NCBI GenBank assembly: GCA_902555945.1
Contig: CACDUS010000001.1
Span: 1 to 64,000 of the forward strand
Direction: 5' to 3'
Length of the DNA: 64,000 nucleotides
From: an uncultured Pelagibacteraceae bacterium
Lineage (GTDB): Bacteria; Pseudomonadota; Alphaproteobacteria; Pelagibacterales; Pelagibacteraceae
The notes under the pieces were generated by a model. That model was not told the DNA's origin. It was given only the letters and a program-made list of their open reading frames with translations, and made no database searches. How positions within the stretch are numbered: position 1 is the first letter of the stretch; each line of letters opens with the position of its first letter. This document shows, one piece after another, positions 51,501 through 62,179 of the stretch. Position numbers and translations under genes: made by a program.

Positions 51501-52004
51501 TTATACTTGAAATTCTAAAGTAATATTTTCCTGATTTAAATCGTAAAGAACTAAATTATCACCTTCACCCAATCTATCGACTACTAAAAAATTCATATCT
51601 TCTGTTGAAATCAATGGGAAATGCCAAATACCTGGATTATAATTCACACCAATCCCCTTAGGAATAATAAATGATTCAATTTTATTTAGATCTGGCTTGT
51701 CCCCTTCAGGAGCGACAAAAGCTAAAAATGTTGTTTCTTTCATTGGAATAAAAGCTTGGCTTCCAAGTGGATGTTTTTCCATCATGTCAACCTTCATAGG
51801 AAAAGATCTTTTAAGAGCTGAAAAAATACTAATAGTAGATTCTCCATTATCTTTTTTAGTATTCAAATTTGCTATGCCATCATATCTCTTTGCATATCCA
51901 TTATTAATTTCGATAGGTTTGATATCTGCAGTTGTTATCATATCACCAAATTTTTTGAAGTTATCTTTAGTAATCGGTTTTGGTTTAATAATCAAATCTG
52001 TCAT
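51501..52004 (-). CDS. allA: Ureidoglycolate lyase
   Basis: AllA-like; NYNPGIWHFPLI, FLVVDRLGEGDN. Confidence 0.88.
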   Translation of the reverse strand: MTDLIIKPKPITKDNFKKFGDMITTADIKPIEINNGYAKRYDGIANLNTKKDNGESTISIFSALKRSFPMKVDMMEKHPLGSQAFIPMKETTFLAFVAPEGDKPDLNKIESFIIPKGIGVNYNPGIWHFPLISTEDMNFLVVDRLGEGDNLVLYDLNQENITLEFQV

Positions 52005-52984
52005 ATTTTTTTACCAAAAATTTTAAATCTAGATATACCTCCGTCAGGAAATATATTGATTTTTATATAGTTAATTTTATTTTGTTTCATTAAAGAGTTT
52101 TTAAAAATATGAGTTTTGTTAGCTGACAATTTTGAATTCTTTAATAAATATTTCCATTTATTTGAAGATTTTACAATTTGTTTAGAACTTTTGTTAGACA
52201 AATATGCCGCTTGTAAAGAACAGTAACTTGGAAAATTTCCTTTGAAATGATGGGTTGAGATTTCAATTTTATCAATTGAACTTCCATCGATACAATTTAG
52301 AATTAGCCAATCATTTCCTTTGTCTCTTCTTCTTCTAGTCTCCCATCCATCACCCATATTTTTTGCTTTACCTGGTGCTAAAATATTCTCTGCTTTACCA
52401 AAGTGTTCATTATTACAAGCGATCACAGATGCTCCATCTAATAATGAAGCAAGATTTACTTTTTTATTTTTTAATTTTTTTGTTTTTGCAATTGATCCAT
52501 ATAATCTTAGTCTAGCAACACCACCATCAGGATAAATATTGAATTTAATATGAGTAAATATCTTTTTATTTTTGACAGAAAAAAAATGATGGGAATTGGC
52601 CTTAACTTTCTTTTTAGGAAGAATTGAAACCCATTTTAATTGACTAATTTTATTTGAGTTTGAAAAAGTACCTTCCACTGAAATCATTGAAGGTTGATTT
52701 CCGTTAAAATGAGAAGTGTCCACATCAATTTTTGAAATTTTTCCTGGTTTACCTAGTTTTAAAATAATGTAATCATGTCCAAAGATTCTTTTTCTTCTAG
52801 ATTCCCATCCATCCATCCATTTTCCATGCTTATCAAACACACCATCTTTGAACACTGGAATAGTTGGGCTAATAATTCTACTAGCGGATGCAAAGAAATC
52901 ATCAGTTTTATAAATGACTTTGGTACCTAATCTCGGTTGAGCTAGATCTATTAATCCATTAGTAAATATTATTTTTTCTTTCAT
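52001..52984 (-). CDS. alc: Allantoicase
   Basis: Duplicated DGWESRRKR.../DGWETRRRR... domain typical of allantoicase. Confidence 0.92.
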   Translation of the reverse strand: MKEKIIFTNGLIDLAQPRLGTKVIYKTDDFFASASRIISPTIPVFKDGVFDKHGKWMDGWESRRKRIFGHDYIILKLGKPGKISKIDVDTSHFNGNQPSMISVEGTFSNSNKISQLKWVSILPKKKVKANSHHFFSVKNKKIFTHIKFNIYPDGGVARLRLYGSIAKTKKLKNKKVNLASLLDGASVIACNNEHFGKAENILAPGKAKNMGDGWETRRRRDKGNDWLILNCIDGSSIDKIEISTHHFKGNFPSYCSLQAAYLSNKSSKQIVKSSNKWKYLLKNSKLSANKTHIFKNSLMKQNKINYIKINIFPDGGISRFKIFGKKI

Positions 52985-52985
52985 A

Positions 52986-53891
52986 TTATGAATAATTTTT
53001 AATCCAATGTTTAGCTATATCAATTCTTTTACAAATCCATACATCATCAAATCTAAGAACATAATCTAAAAATTTTTTTAAAGATTGAATTCTACCAGGT
53101 CTACCAATTAGCCTACAATGTAATCCAACTGACATCATTTTAGGACTTGTTTTTCCTTCTTCATACAAAGCATCAAAACTATCTTTTAGATAATTATAAA
53201 AATGATCACCAGTGTTAAACCCTTGGTTTGTTGCAAATCTCATATCATTATTATCTAAAGTATAGGGGATAATAAGTTGTTTCTTTTTACCTCTTTGTTC
53301 CCAATACGGTAAGTCATCACTATAGCTATCACTATCGTATAAAAAACCACCATCGTCAAAAACTAAATCTCTAGTATTCGGGCTACATCGACCTGTGTAC
53401 CAACCTAAAGGTCTTGATCCAAAAATATCTTTAATCGTTTTAATAGCTAGCTGCATATGTTTCTTCTCAATTATTTTTTTGACATCTTGGTAGTCTATCC
53501 ATCTATATCCATGAGCTGCAATTTCGTAGTTACCATTTTTAATTGCTTTACACACTTCAGGGTTTTGTTTTAGTGCTAACCCAACACCAAAAATAGTTAC
53601 TGGAATTTTTTTTTCTCTAAATAATTTATCTAAACGCCAAAAACCTGATCTAGATCCATACTCATATATACTTTCCATACTTATATGTCTGCCTTTAATT
53701 GCTTTGGCACCAATAATTTCTGATAAAAAGGTCTCAGAATATTTATCTCCGTTAAGAATAGAATTTTCTCCTCCTTCTTCATAATTCAAAACTATTTGAA
53801 GAGCTAATTTTGCATTATTAGGCCAAGAAATTTTTTTTCCTTTAGCACCATAGCCTATAAGGTTTCTAGAATTTTTTTTAACCATGTACAA
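52986..53891 (-). CDS. puuE: Allantoinase PuuE-type polysaccharide-deacetylase-family protein
   Basis: NoDB fold; YEIAAHGYRWIDY, GWYTGRCSPNTRDLV. Confidence 0.9.
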   Translation of the reverse strand: MYMVKKNSRNLIGYGAKGKKISWPNNAKLALQIVLNYEEGGENSILNGDKYSETFLSEIIGAKAIKGRHISMESIYEYGSRSGFWRLDKLFREKKIPVTIFGVGLALKQNPEVCKAIKNGNYEIAAHGYRWIDYQDVKKIIEKKHMQLAIKTIKDIFGSRPLGWYTGRCSPNTRDLVFDDGGFLYDSDSYSDDLPYWEQRGKKKQLIIPYTLDNNDMRFATNQGFNTGDHFYNYLKDSFDALYEEGKTSPKMMSVGLHCRLIGRPGRIQSLKKFLDYVLRFDDVWICKRIDIAKHWIKNYS

Positions 53892-53923
53892 TTATAATTT
53901 AATTTAGATTTCTTAACAATTTA

Positions 53924-55114
53924 TTAATTTGCAGTAGATATAGACTTTATACCATTTAAAAAACTTATGCATTTCTTTAATTCGTTTAGCTCAATAAATT
54001 CATCCACTTTGTGAGCTTGTTCAATAGAACCAGGACCACATACTACAGTGCTAATACCAATTTCTTGAAACAAGCCTGCTTCAGTTCCAAAAGAAACTAC
54101 TTCTCTAGAATTATCACCTGTTAAACTTGAGACTAGTTCACAAGCTTCAGATTTCTCCACTCGATCAAATCCTGTCACTTCACCAATAATTTCTTTCTCT
54201 ATTTTTGAATTTTTAAATACTTTCTTCATTTCAGGTAAAAGAACTTCGTTTGCATATTTATCAATTTGGTCATTCAAAAAAACCCCATCTTCTTTTACAA
54301 CTGGTCGAGTTTCCCAATTAATATAACATTTATCTGCAATAACATTGTGAGCTATCCCACCAAAAATTCCTCCAACTTGTAGTGTTGAAAAAGGTGGATC
54401 AAAAATTGAGTCCTTAGGAGCTCTTTTTTTTAATTCTTCTCTGAGTTCAATTAATTTATTGGCATATCTCGTGGCAAATTCAACCGCACTTACACCCTTG
54501 TGTGGTGCTGAACTATGGCCGGCTAAGCCTTCAAAATAAGTGGTATATTCATAGCAGCCTTTATGAGCATCAATAATTTTCATTTTAGTTGGCTCACCAA
54601 TTATACAAATACCATCTTTAATATTTCTCTTTTTTAATTCCTCAATTAAAATTGGTGCTCCAAGACATGCTGTTTCTTCATCAAAAGTAAACGAGAAATG
54701 AATGTCCCTATTCAAATTCATTTTTGCATAAATAGGTGCAAAAGCTAATGTGCATGCAATAAAACCTTTCATATCGCACGAACCTCTTCCATACAGTTTG
54801 TCACCTTTAATTGTTGCCTGAAACGGATCTGTGCTCCAACTTTTTGAAACTGGAACAGTATCTGTATGACCAGATAAAATTATTGGTTTAATCCCATCAA
54901 TTTTTTTTGCTTTAATAGTAGCAAAAAGATTTACTCTTTTTTTTTCTTTATCAAATGTTTTAAAAGAAGTAGCACCAAGTTTTTGAAGATAGTCTTCACA
55001 ATAATTTATTAAGGCACTATTATCTTCTCCAGAAATCGTTCTAAAACCTATTAGATCAGTTAATATTTTTACTGAATTATTATATAATTGCTCTAAATTA
55101 ATATCTGTACTCAT
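53924..55114 (-). CDS. argE: M20-family deacylase, acetylornithine deacetylase-like
   Basis: SGHTDTVPV, YGRGSCDMKGFIA, FDEETACLGA. Confidence 0.85.
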   Translation of the reverse strand: MSTDINLEQLYNNSVKILTDLIGFRTISGEDNSALINYCEDYLQKLGATSFKTFDKEKKRVNLFATIKAKKIDGIKPIILSGHTDTVPVSKSWSTDPFQATIKGDKLYGRGSCDMKGFIACTLAFAPIYAKMNLNRDIHFSFTFDEETACLGAPILIEELKKRNIKDGICIIGEPTKMKIIDAHKGCYEYTTYFEGLAGHSSAPHKGVSAVEFATRYANKLIELREELKKRAPKDSIFDPPFSTLQVGGIFGGIAHNVIADKCYINWETRPVVKEDGVFLNDQIDKYANEVLLPEMKKVFKNSKIEKEIIGEVTGFDRVEKSEACELVSSLTGDNSREVVSFGTEAGLFQEIGISTVVCGPGSIEQAHKVDEFIELNELKKCISFLNGIKSISTAN

Positions 55115-55143
55115 AACTAATAATTATTATAAATACCTCATTT

Positions 55144-55485
55144 ATGAAAGAACAAATAACATATGATATTTTTGATAAAGTTGATATCAGGGTTGGAACT
55201 GTAATTTCAGTTAAGAAAAACGAAAAAGCAAGAAAACCCTCATTAGTTATTGAAGTAGATTTTGGAAAAGAAATTGGCATCAAACAATCATCAGCTCAAA
55301 TAACTCATTATTATAATGAGGAAAATTTAAAAGGAAAACAGGTTATTGGTGTTTGTAATTTTCCTGAAAAAAATATTGCCGGAGTTGTGTCTCAAGTTTT
55401 AATTTTGGGTTCGATTGATAAAGATGGAAAAGTAATATTAGTCCATCCATCTCAAAAATCAGAGAATGGACTCCCAATAGCTTAA
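55144..55485 (+). CDS. csaA: CsaA-like tRNA-binding protein
   Basis: FDKVDIRVGTVISV... OB-fold; VIGVCNFPEKNIAGVVSQVLILG. Confidence 0.9.
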   Translation: MKEQITYDIFDKVDIRVGTVISVKKNEKARKPSLVIEVDFGKEIGIKQSSAQITHYYNEENLKGKQVIGVCNFPEKNIAGVVSQVLILGSIDKDGKVILVHPSQKSENGLPIA

Positions 55486-55487
55486 AG

Positions 55488-56078
55488 ATGCATCCTGAAA
55501 TATTATCAATTTCTTTATTTTGGTTTGTAACTGCTTACACACCTGGACCAAACAATGTTGTAGCTTCATATTCTGGTTTTAACTTTGGCATAAAAAAAAC
55601 AATTCCACATATTCTTGGTGTTACATTTGGTTTTACTTCATTGGTTGTGTTTTTATCTATAGGTCTAATTAATGTATTTAAGTTATTTCCAATTATTCAA
55701 ACAGTGATAAGATATTTAGGAACTCTATTTCTAATATATCTTGCTTATAAAATTGCATTTTCAACAACATCTGATGAAACTAAAAAGGAAAATCCTGTAA
55801 AATTTATTGAAACTTTTTTATTTCAATATTTGAATCCAAAAGGGGTAACAGTTGCAATTATCGTTGTGTCCACTTATGTTGAGTTGGGAGTAAATTATAT
55901 TAATTATGCGACTCAAATTGTTGTTCTTGCATTCTTATTTTCTGTTACAAGCATCACTTTATGGACTTTTGTTGGCAAATTTTTAAGGAAATTTGCGACA
56001 AATGATAAATTTATTAAGTTCTTTAATTATGCTATGTCAGTGCTTCTTTTATTAAGCATTATTACTTTTTATATTTAA
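55488..56078 (+). CDS. LysE/RhtB-family exporter
   Basis: WFVTAYTPGPNNVVASYSG. Confidence 0.9.
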   Translation: MHPEILSISLFWFVTAYTPGPNNVVASYSGFNFGIKKTIPHILGVTFGFTSLVVFLSIGLINVFKLFPIIQTVIRYLGTLFLIYLAYKIAFSTTSDETKKENPVKFIETFLFQYLNPKGVTVAIIVVSTYVELGVNYINYATQIVVLAFLFSVTSITLWTFVGKFLRKFATNDKFIKFFNYAMSVLLLLSIITFYI

Positions 56079-56079
56079 A

Positions 56080-58749
56080 ATGAAACCAGGATCAAAAAAT
56101 TCTTATAAATCATTATCAGAGATCGAAATTAATAATGATAAATTTAAATTTTATTCTTTAAAGAAAGCAGAAGATAATGGCTTAAAAGGAATTTCAAGAT
56201 TACCAAAATCTTTAAAAGTTCTTTTGGAAAATTTACTTAGATATGAAGATGATTTGACAGTTACAAAAAATCAAATTGAGTCTATAAATAACTGGCTTAA
56301 AGAGAAAAAATCAAAAACTGAAATAGCTTACCGACCTGCTAGAGTTTTATTACAGGACTATACTGGAATACCAGCTGTTGCAGATTTGGCAGCAATGAGA
56401 GAGGCTGTTAAAGATAAAGATAAAGATCCTAATACAATTAATCCTTTATCTGCTGTAGATTTAGTTATTGATCATTCTGTTCAAGTAGATCAGTCTGCAA
56501 AATCAGATTCATTTGACAAAAATGTTGAAATTGAGTTTGAAAGAAATGGTGAGAGATATTCATTTCTTAAATGGGGTCAACAGGCGTTTAATAATTTTAG
56601 GATAGTTCCTCCAGGTACAGGAATATGTCATCAGGTTAATTTGGAATATTTATCCAAAGTAGTATGGAGTGAGGAATTTGAGGGAGATAAATATTTATTT
56701 CCTGACACACTAGTTGGTACAGATAGTCATACAACAATGGTGAATGGCCTTTCAGTTTTAGGCTGGGGTGTTGGAGGAATAGAGGCTGAAGCTGGTATGT
56801 TAGGGCAACCAATTTCAATGTTAATCCCTGAAGTGATTGGCTTTGAAATAAAAAACAAAATGCCTGAAGGCACAACTGCAACAGATTTAGTTTTAACAGT
56901 TGTTAAAATGCTGAGAGACAAAGGTGTAGTAGGAAAGTTTGTAGAGTTTTATGGTGAAGGATTAAAAAATTTAACTTTAGCTGATAGAGCAACAATTGCA
57001 AACATGGCCCCAGAGTACGGAGCTACATGTGGTTTTTTTCCTATTGATGATGAAACTTTAAAATATTTAAAATTTTCTGGTAGAGATCATAAAACTGTAA
57101 AAATAGTTGAAGAATATGCAAAAACCCAGGGTTTATGGTCAAGTGATGATATTGAATTTACTGATACTTTAACTTTAGATATGTCAACTGTTGTTCCAAC
57201 AATTTCAGGACCTAAAAGACCTCAAGATAAAGTATTGTTAACACAAGCTTCTGAAAGTTTTAAAAAAAGTTTTAAAGAAATTACAAATAAAAATGATTTT
57301 TCGACCTCAAAGGTTTCTAATGCAGATTATGCAATTAGAGATGGTTCAATTTTGATTGCAGCTATAACTTCATGTACCAATACTTCAAATCCAAATGTGT
57401 TAATTGGTGCAGGTTTATTAGCAAAAAAAGCAATAGAGTTAGGACTTAAGGTTAAACCATGGGTGAAAACTTCATTAGCTCCTGGGTCTCAAGTGGTAAC
57501 AGATTACCTGGAAAAAGCAGGATTAAATGTTTACTTAGACAAACTTGGTTTTAATTTAGTTGGGTATGGTTGTACAACTTGTATAGGAAATTCAGGACCT
57601 TTAGCAGACAATATTGTTAAAGCAATTCAAAAAGAAAATATTTATGCAGTTTCTGTATTATCTGGAAATAGAAATTTTGAAGGAAGAATCTCACCACATA
57701 TTAAAGCAAATTATTTAGCATCACCCCCGTTAGTAGTTGCTTACGCTTTAGCAGGTCATATGGATTTTGATTTATACAAAGACCCTCTTGGAAAAGATCA
57801 AAGCGGAAATGATATTTTGTTAAAAGACATTTGGCCAACTAATAAAGAAATAGAAGAAACTTTAAAATCTTCCTTAAATGCTGATATGTTTATTAAGAGA
57901 TATTCAAACGTTTCTGAGGGACCAAAGCAATGGCAACAGATTAAAACTGAAAAAAGTAGTATTTACAATTGGGATGAAAATTCAACATATGTAAAAAAAC
58001 CCCCTTTTTTTGAAAATCTTCCCGACAAAGCCGAGGGATTTAAAAAAATTCAGGATGCGAGACCATTATTAATTTTAGGAGACATGGTAACAACAGATCA
58101 CATTTCTCCAGCAGGCAGTATTCAGAAAGAAAGTCCAACAGGTGACTATTTTATGAAACATCAAATATTACCCAAGGATTATAATTCATATGGTTCAAGA
58201 AGAGGAAATCATGAAGTTATGATGAGAGGAACATTTGCTAATATAAGAATTAGAAATGAGATGGCCCCAGGAACAGAGGGTGGTTATACAAAAATTTACC
58301 CAGAAGAAAAAGTAATGCCAATATATGATGCAGTTGTTGAATATAAAAAAAGAGGAACAGATCTTGTGGTGATTGGCGGTAAAGAATACGGCACTGGTTC
58401 ATCTAGAGATTGGGCGGCAAAAGGAACTAAGTTATTAGGCATTAAAGCTGTAATTGCGGAAAGTTTTGAGAGAATTCACCGATCTAATTTAATTGGTATG
58501 GGTATATTGCCTTTGCAATTTATAAATAATGTTAATAGGAAAAATTTAAATTTAGTTGGCTCTGAAATAATTTCAGTAATTGAAATTGAAAAAGGAATAA
58601 ATCCTTCAGATAAAGTTTTATTGGAAATAAAGTATAAATCAGGTGAAATTAAAAAAGTAGAAACATTATGTAGAATTGATACTAAAAATGAACTGGAGTA
58701 TTATAAAAATGGAGGAATACTTCAGTATGTTTTAAGAAATATGATTTAA
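56080..58749 (+). CDS. acnA: Aconitate hydratase A
   Basis: AcnA motifs DSHTTMVNGLSVLGWGVGGIEAEAGMLG; AAITSCTNTSNP; GKEYGTGSSRDWAAKG. Confidence 0.96.
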   Translation: MKPGSKNSYKSLSEIEINNDKFKFYSLKKAEDNGLKGISRLPKSLKVLLENLLRYEDDLTVTKNQIESINNWLKEKKSKTEIAYRPARVLLQDYTGIPAVADLAAMREAVKDKDKDPNTINPLSAVDLVIDHSVQVDQSAKSDSFDKNVEIEFERNGERYSFLKWGQQAFNNFRIVPPGTGICHQVNLEYLSKVVWSEEFEGDKYLFPDTLVGTDSHTTMVNGLSVLGWGVGGIEAEAGMLGQPISMLIPEVIGFEIKNKMPEGTTATDLVLTVVKMLRDKGVVGKFVEFYGEGLKNLTLADRATIANMAPEYGATCGFFPIDDETLKYLKFSGRDHKTVKIVEEYAKTQGLWSSDDIEFTDTLTLDMSTVVPTISGPKRPQDKVLLTQASESFKKSFKEITNKNDFSTSKVSNADYAIRDGSILIAAITSCTNTSNPNVLIGAGLLAKKAIELGLKVKPWVKTSLAPGSQVVTDYLEKAGLNVYLDKLGFNLVGYGCTTCIGNSGPLADNIVKAIQKENIYAVSVLSGNRNFEGRISPHIKANYLASPPLVVAYALAGHMDFDLYKDPLGKDQSGNDILLKDIWPTNKEIEETLKSSLNADMFIKRYSNVSEGPKQWQQIKTEKSSIYNWDENSTYVKKPPFFENLPDKAEGFKKIQDARPLLILGDMVTTDHISPAGSIQKESPTGDYFMKHQILPKDYNSYGSRRGNHEVMMRGTFANIRIRNEMAPGTEGGYTKIYPEEKVMPIYDAVVEYKKRGTDLVVIGGKEYGTGSSRDWAAKGTKLLGIKAVIAESFERIHRSNLIGMGILPLQFINNVNRKNLNLVGSEIISVIEIEKGINPSDKVLLEIKYKSGEIKKVETLCRIDTKNELEYYKNGGILQYVLRNMI

Positions 58750-58751
58750 AT

Positions 58752-59396
58752 ATGGATGAAGAAATATCAATAATAAATTCAAAAACCAGAACTGAGAAAA
58801 TTAAAAATTTTCTTTTAGAAAATAAAAAATTATTAATTTCAATATTAGTTTTTTTAGTATTATTCTTAATTTCTATTTATTCTTTTCAAGCATACAAAAA
58901 TAATCAAAAGGAATTAATTTCTGATAAATACAATAATGCTACAACAAATATAGATAAAAGTGATCCAAGTAGGATCGTTTCAGAATTAAAAGAGGTGATT
59001 GATTATAGAGATAGCACATACTCACCTTTAGCATTATATTTTATTATAGATAACAAATTGCTTAATAATCAAGATGAAATTAATGAGTTATTTGATGTCT
59101 TAATAAACAAAACTTCATTAGAGGAAGAAATTAAAAACTTAATTATTTACAAAAAAGCTCTTTTTAATGCTGATAATGTAAATGAAAATCAGTTATTAAA
59201 AATTTTAAATCCATTAATAAACTCTCAAAGCGTTTGGAAATCACATGCATTATATTTAATGGCAGAATATTTTTATTCAAATAATGAAGAACAAAAATCT
59301 AAAGAATTTTATAATCAAATTCTTTTAACGGAGAATGCGAATCAAGATATAATTAAAGAAGCTCAAAAAAGACTCAATAGAGATTTAAGTGATTAG
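58752..59396 (+). CDS. YfgM/TPR-like membrane-anchored protein
   Basis: N-terminal TM and helical repeat C-terminus; precedes BamB-like gene. Confidence 0.75.
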   Translation: MDEEISIINSKTRTEKIKNFLLENKKLLISILVFLVLFLISIYSFQAYKNNQKELISDKYNNATTNIDKSDPSRIVSELKEVIDYRDSTYSPLALYFIIDNKLLNNQDEINELFDVLINKTSLEEEIKNLIIYKKALFNADNVNENQLLKILNPLINSQSVWKSHALYLMAEYFYSNNEEQKSKEFYNQILLTENANQDIIKEAQKRLNRDLSD

Positions 59397-60690
59397 AATT
59401 TTCAAATTAATATTATTATTAATTTTAATCTCAGGATGTTCATTTAAAGACACTACTGGTTATTGGACTAATGAAAAAGAACTAAGCAAAAGTGAGTCAA
59501 ATTTTAAACCTTTATTTGAAAATAATGAAAGATTGCTTAAAGAATTTAATACAAACTATAAAATAAAATTAGATGATTCTCTGATTGGGTCAATTCAATA
59601 CAATACATTAGATAATAATGATGGATATGTAAAATATAATGGTAATTTAGAAAAAATATCTAAATATAATTTTTCCAAAATTAGTGATTATAACAAATTT
59701 GAGCCAGATTTAATTTTTCATAATAATGGAGTTATTTTTTTTGATAATAAAGGCAATATATTGAGCTTTGACAATAAATCTAAATTGTTATGGAAAAAAA
59801 ACAATTACTCTAAAAGTGAAAAAAAATTAAATCCGCTTATATCAATGCAAAGCAATAAAAATTATTTAATAGCTGCTGATAATTTATCAAAATATTATGC
59901 TTTAGACATGCGAAATGGTAAAGTATTGTGGTCAAAAAGTCATGAAGCACCCTTTAATTCTCAAATAAAGATATTTAAAGATAAATTTTTTATTTTAGAT
60001 TTAAATAATAATTTGAATTGTTTTTCTTTAAAAGATGGAAGTAAAATTTGGAACTTTAATACTGAAAAACCCTTTATAAATTCTTTAAAGAAACTCTCAA
60101 TAGTCATAGATGACGAATTTGTTATATTCAATAATTCATTAGGAGACATTACTGCAGTCAATATTGAAAGTGGCATTTTAGAATGGCAAGTATCCTCATT
60201 TAATTCAGATAATTTAAATGAAATTATTAGTTTAAAAACATCAAATCTAATTATTGATAATAAAAGAATTCTTTTTTCAAATAATAAAAATATTTTTTAT
60301 TCAATAGATTCAAAAACTGGAAATATAAACTGGAGACAACAAGTTGTTTCTCATATTAAACCTGCAGTAATAGGTGATTTATTATTCACAATTTCTAATA
60401 ATGGCTATTTATTTTTGATAGATAAAAATAGAGGAAATATAATAAGAATAAATGATTTATTTAAAAATTTTAAACCAAAAATTAGAAAAAAAATGATGCC
60501 TACTGGTTTTGTTTTAAATTCAAAAAATCTTTATATTTCAACAAATATTGGAAAATTATTAGTTGTTAATATTGAAGACGCAAGTGTTAAAGATATTATA
60601 AAAATAAGTAATGAAAAAATATCAAGACCCTTTCCACATAACCAAAACTTATTTTTGATTAAAAGCAATTCAATTGTAAGATTAAACTAA
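59389..60690 (+). CDS. bamB: BamB-like PQQ beta-propeller lipoprotein (GTG start)
   Basis: Lipobox LILISGC; repeated WxxN/G PQQ motifs (NGKVLWSKS, SGILEWQVS, TGNINWRQQ). Confidence 0.85.
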   Translation: MIRIFKLILLLILISGCSFKDTTGYWTNEKELSKSESNFKPLFENNERLLKEFNTNYKIKLDDSLIGSIQYNTLDNNDGYVKYNGNLEKISKYNFSKISDYNKFEPDLIFHNNGVIFFDNKGNILSFDNKSKLLWKKNNYSKSEKKLNPLISMQSNKNYLIAADNLSKYYALDMRNGKVLWSKSHEAPFNSQIKIFKDKFFILDLNNNLNCFSLKDGSKIWNFNTEKPFINSLKKLSIVIDDEFVIFNNSLGDITAVNIESGILEWQVSSFNSDNLNEIISLKTSNLIIDNKRILFSNNKNIFYSIDSKTGNINWRQQVVSHIKPAVIGDLLFTISNNGYLFLIDKNRGNIIRINDLFKNFKPKIRKKMMPTGFVLNSKNLYISTNIGKLLVVNIEDASVKDIIKISNEKISRPFPHNQNLFLIKSNSIVRLN

Positions 60691-61121
60691 TGTTTCTAAA
60701 ATTTTTAGAAATGATTGGTCGAAAAAAAGTTGTTTTAGATAGAGGTCCTTCACATCCAAAGTTCAATTTAGCAAAACCTTGGATGAACAGATATTATGTA
60801 TTATTTAGAAATAGACCCAAATGGTTTCCATTTAATATTTTAATCCATGAAATGTTAGCAGATGACCACGGTGAAGGTGTGCATAATCATTTATGCCCTT
60901 ATATAACTATTATTCTCAGAGGAGGTTATTGGGAAACAACAAAAAATGGTAAATTTTGGAGAAAGCCTGGATATATTGGATTCCGTTCAGCTAATGCTTA
61001 TCACCGAGTTGATTTAAAAGAAGGTACAAAACCAATGACTATTTTTATCTCTGGACCATTTGGATTAAGAAAAGGCCCAAGATCAGAATATGGGATTGAT
61101 TTTAAAACAAAAAAAAATTAA
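60690..61121 (+). CDS. Cupin-like protein
   Basis: EGVHNHLCPYITIILRGGYWE...AYHRVDL. Confidence 0.7.
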   Translation: MFLKFLEMIGRKKVVLDRGPSHPKFNLAKPWMNRYYVLFRNRPKWFPFNILIHEMLADDHGEGVHNHLCPYITIILRGGYWETTKNGKFWRKPGYIGFRSANAYHRVDLKEGTKPMTIFISGPFGLRKGPRSEYGIDFKTKKN

Positions 61122-62179
61122 TGCTAAAAAATTTTGAAGAACAATTTATTCATTATTGTAAATCTGTTAACTTTGAGATCAATCAAAATCAGATTGAAGT
61201 AATAAAAAAACTTCAGAATTATTTTGAAAAAAATTTTAAGTCGTTTTTTTTAAAATTTTTTTCTAAAGAATGCAATAAAAAGAGTTTTTACCTTTACGGA
61301 GATGTTGGTGTTGGTAAAACTATGATTTTAAACTTTTTCTTTAATATGATTAAAGAAAAAAAACAAAGACTTCATTTTAATGAATTCATGCTAAATTTTC
61401 ATGATTTTGTTCATAAAAAAAAAGACAAAAAAGAGGAAAATATAATTAATTTATTTGTAAAAGATTTAAAAGAAAAAACTTCTTTAATATATTTTGATGA
61501 ATTTCAGGTAACAAATATTGTTGATGCAATGATACTAGGAAAGTTATTTGATAATATATTTAAAGAAAATATTAAAATAATTCTAACTTCTAATATCAAA
61601 ATATCAGATCTTTACAAAGACGGTCTTCAACGAGATCAATTTAAGCCTTTCATTAAAATTATGGAGGATAAATCAATTGAGCATGAACTTATAATTGAAG
61701 ATGATTATAGAAGATCAAAAGAAAATCAGAAACAAAGATTTTTTTTTCCATTAAATCAAGAAACCAACTTTAATATTAATAAATTCTTTAGAAAAATCAC
61801 TAAAAATAAAAAGTTACAATCTAAAATTTTAGATATTAAGAGTAGAGTTTTTAAGATAAATAATTTTTATGAAGGGGTTTGTAGATTCAATTTCCAAGAA
61901 TTATGCGATCAAAATTTAGGAGCTGAAGATTATTTAGAAATTTCTAAATATTCAAATTTTATTATAATTGAAAATATACCTCAATTTAATGAAATAAATT
62001 CAAATCAACAGCTTAGGTTTATTACTTTGATAGATATCATTTATGACAAGAATATACCAATTGCAGTAACTGCTAATCAGAATTTAGACCAACTTACTTC
62101 CTCAAGATCTTTACAAAAAGAATTTAAACGAACTGTCAGTCGTTTATATGAATTAACTTCAAAGGATTATAAATTATGA
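61121..62179 (+). CDS. zapE: ZapE/AFG1-family ATPase
   Basis: YLYGDVGVGKTMIL Walker A; YFDEFQVTNIVDAMI. Confidence 0.92.
   Translation: MLKNFEEQFIHYCKSVNFEINQNQIEVIKKLQNYFEKNFKSFFLKFFSKECNKKSFYLYGDVGVGKTMILNFFFNMIKEKKQRLHFNEFMLNFHDFVHKKKDKKEENIINLFVKDLKEKTSLIYFDEFQVTNIVDAMILGKLFDNIFKENIKIILTSNIKISDLYKDGLQRDQFKPFIKIMEDKSIEHELIIEDDYRRSKENQKQRFFFPLNQETNFNINKFFRKITKNKKLQSKILDIKSRVFKINNFYEGVCRFNFQELCDQNLGAEDYLEISKYSNFIIIENIPQFNEINSNQQLRFITLIDIIYDKNIPIAVTANQNLDQLTSSRSLQKEFKRTVSRLYELTSKDYKL

Noticed and set aside
52001-52984. Internal repeat in the allantoicase gene as a novel duplication
   Set aside because: The two-fold repeated domain is a standard property of the allantoicase family.
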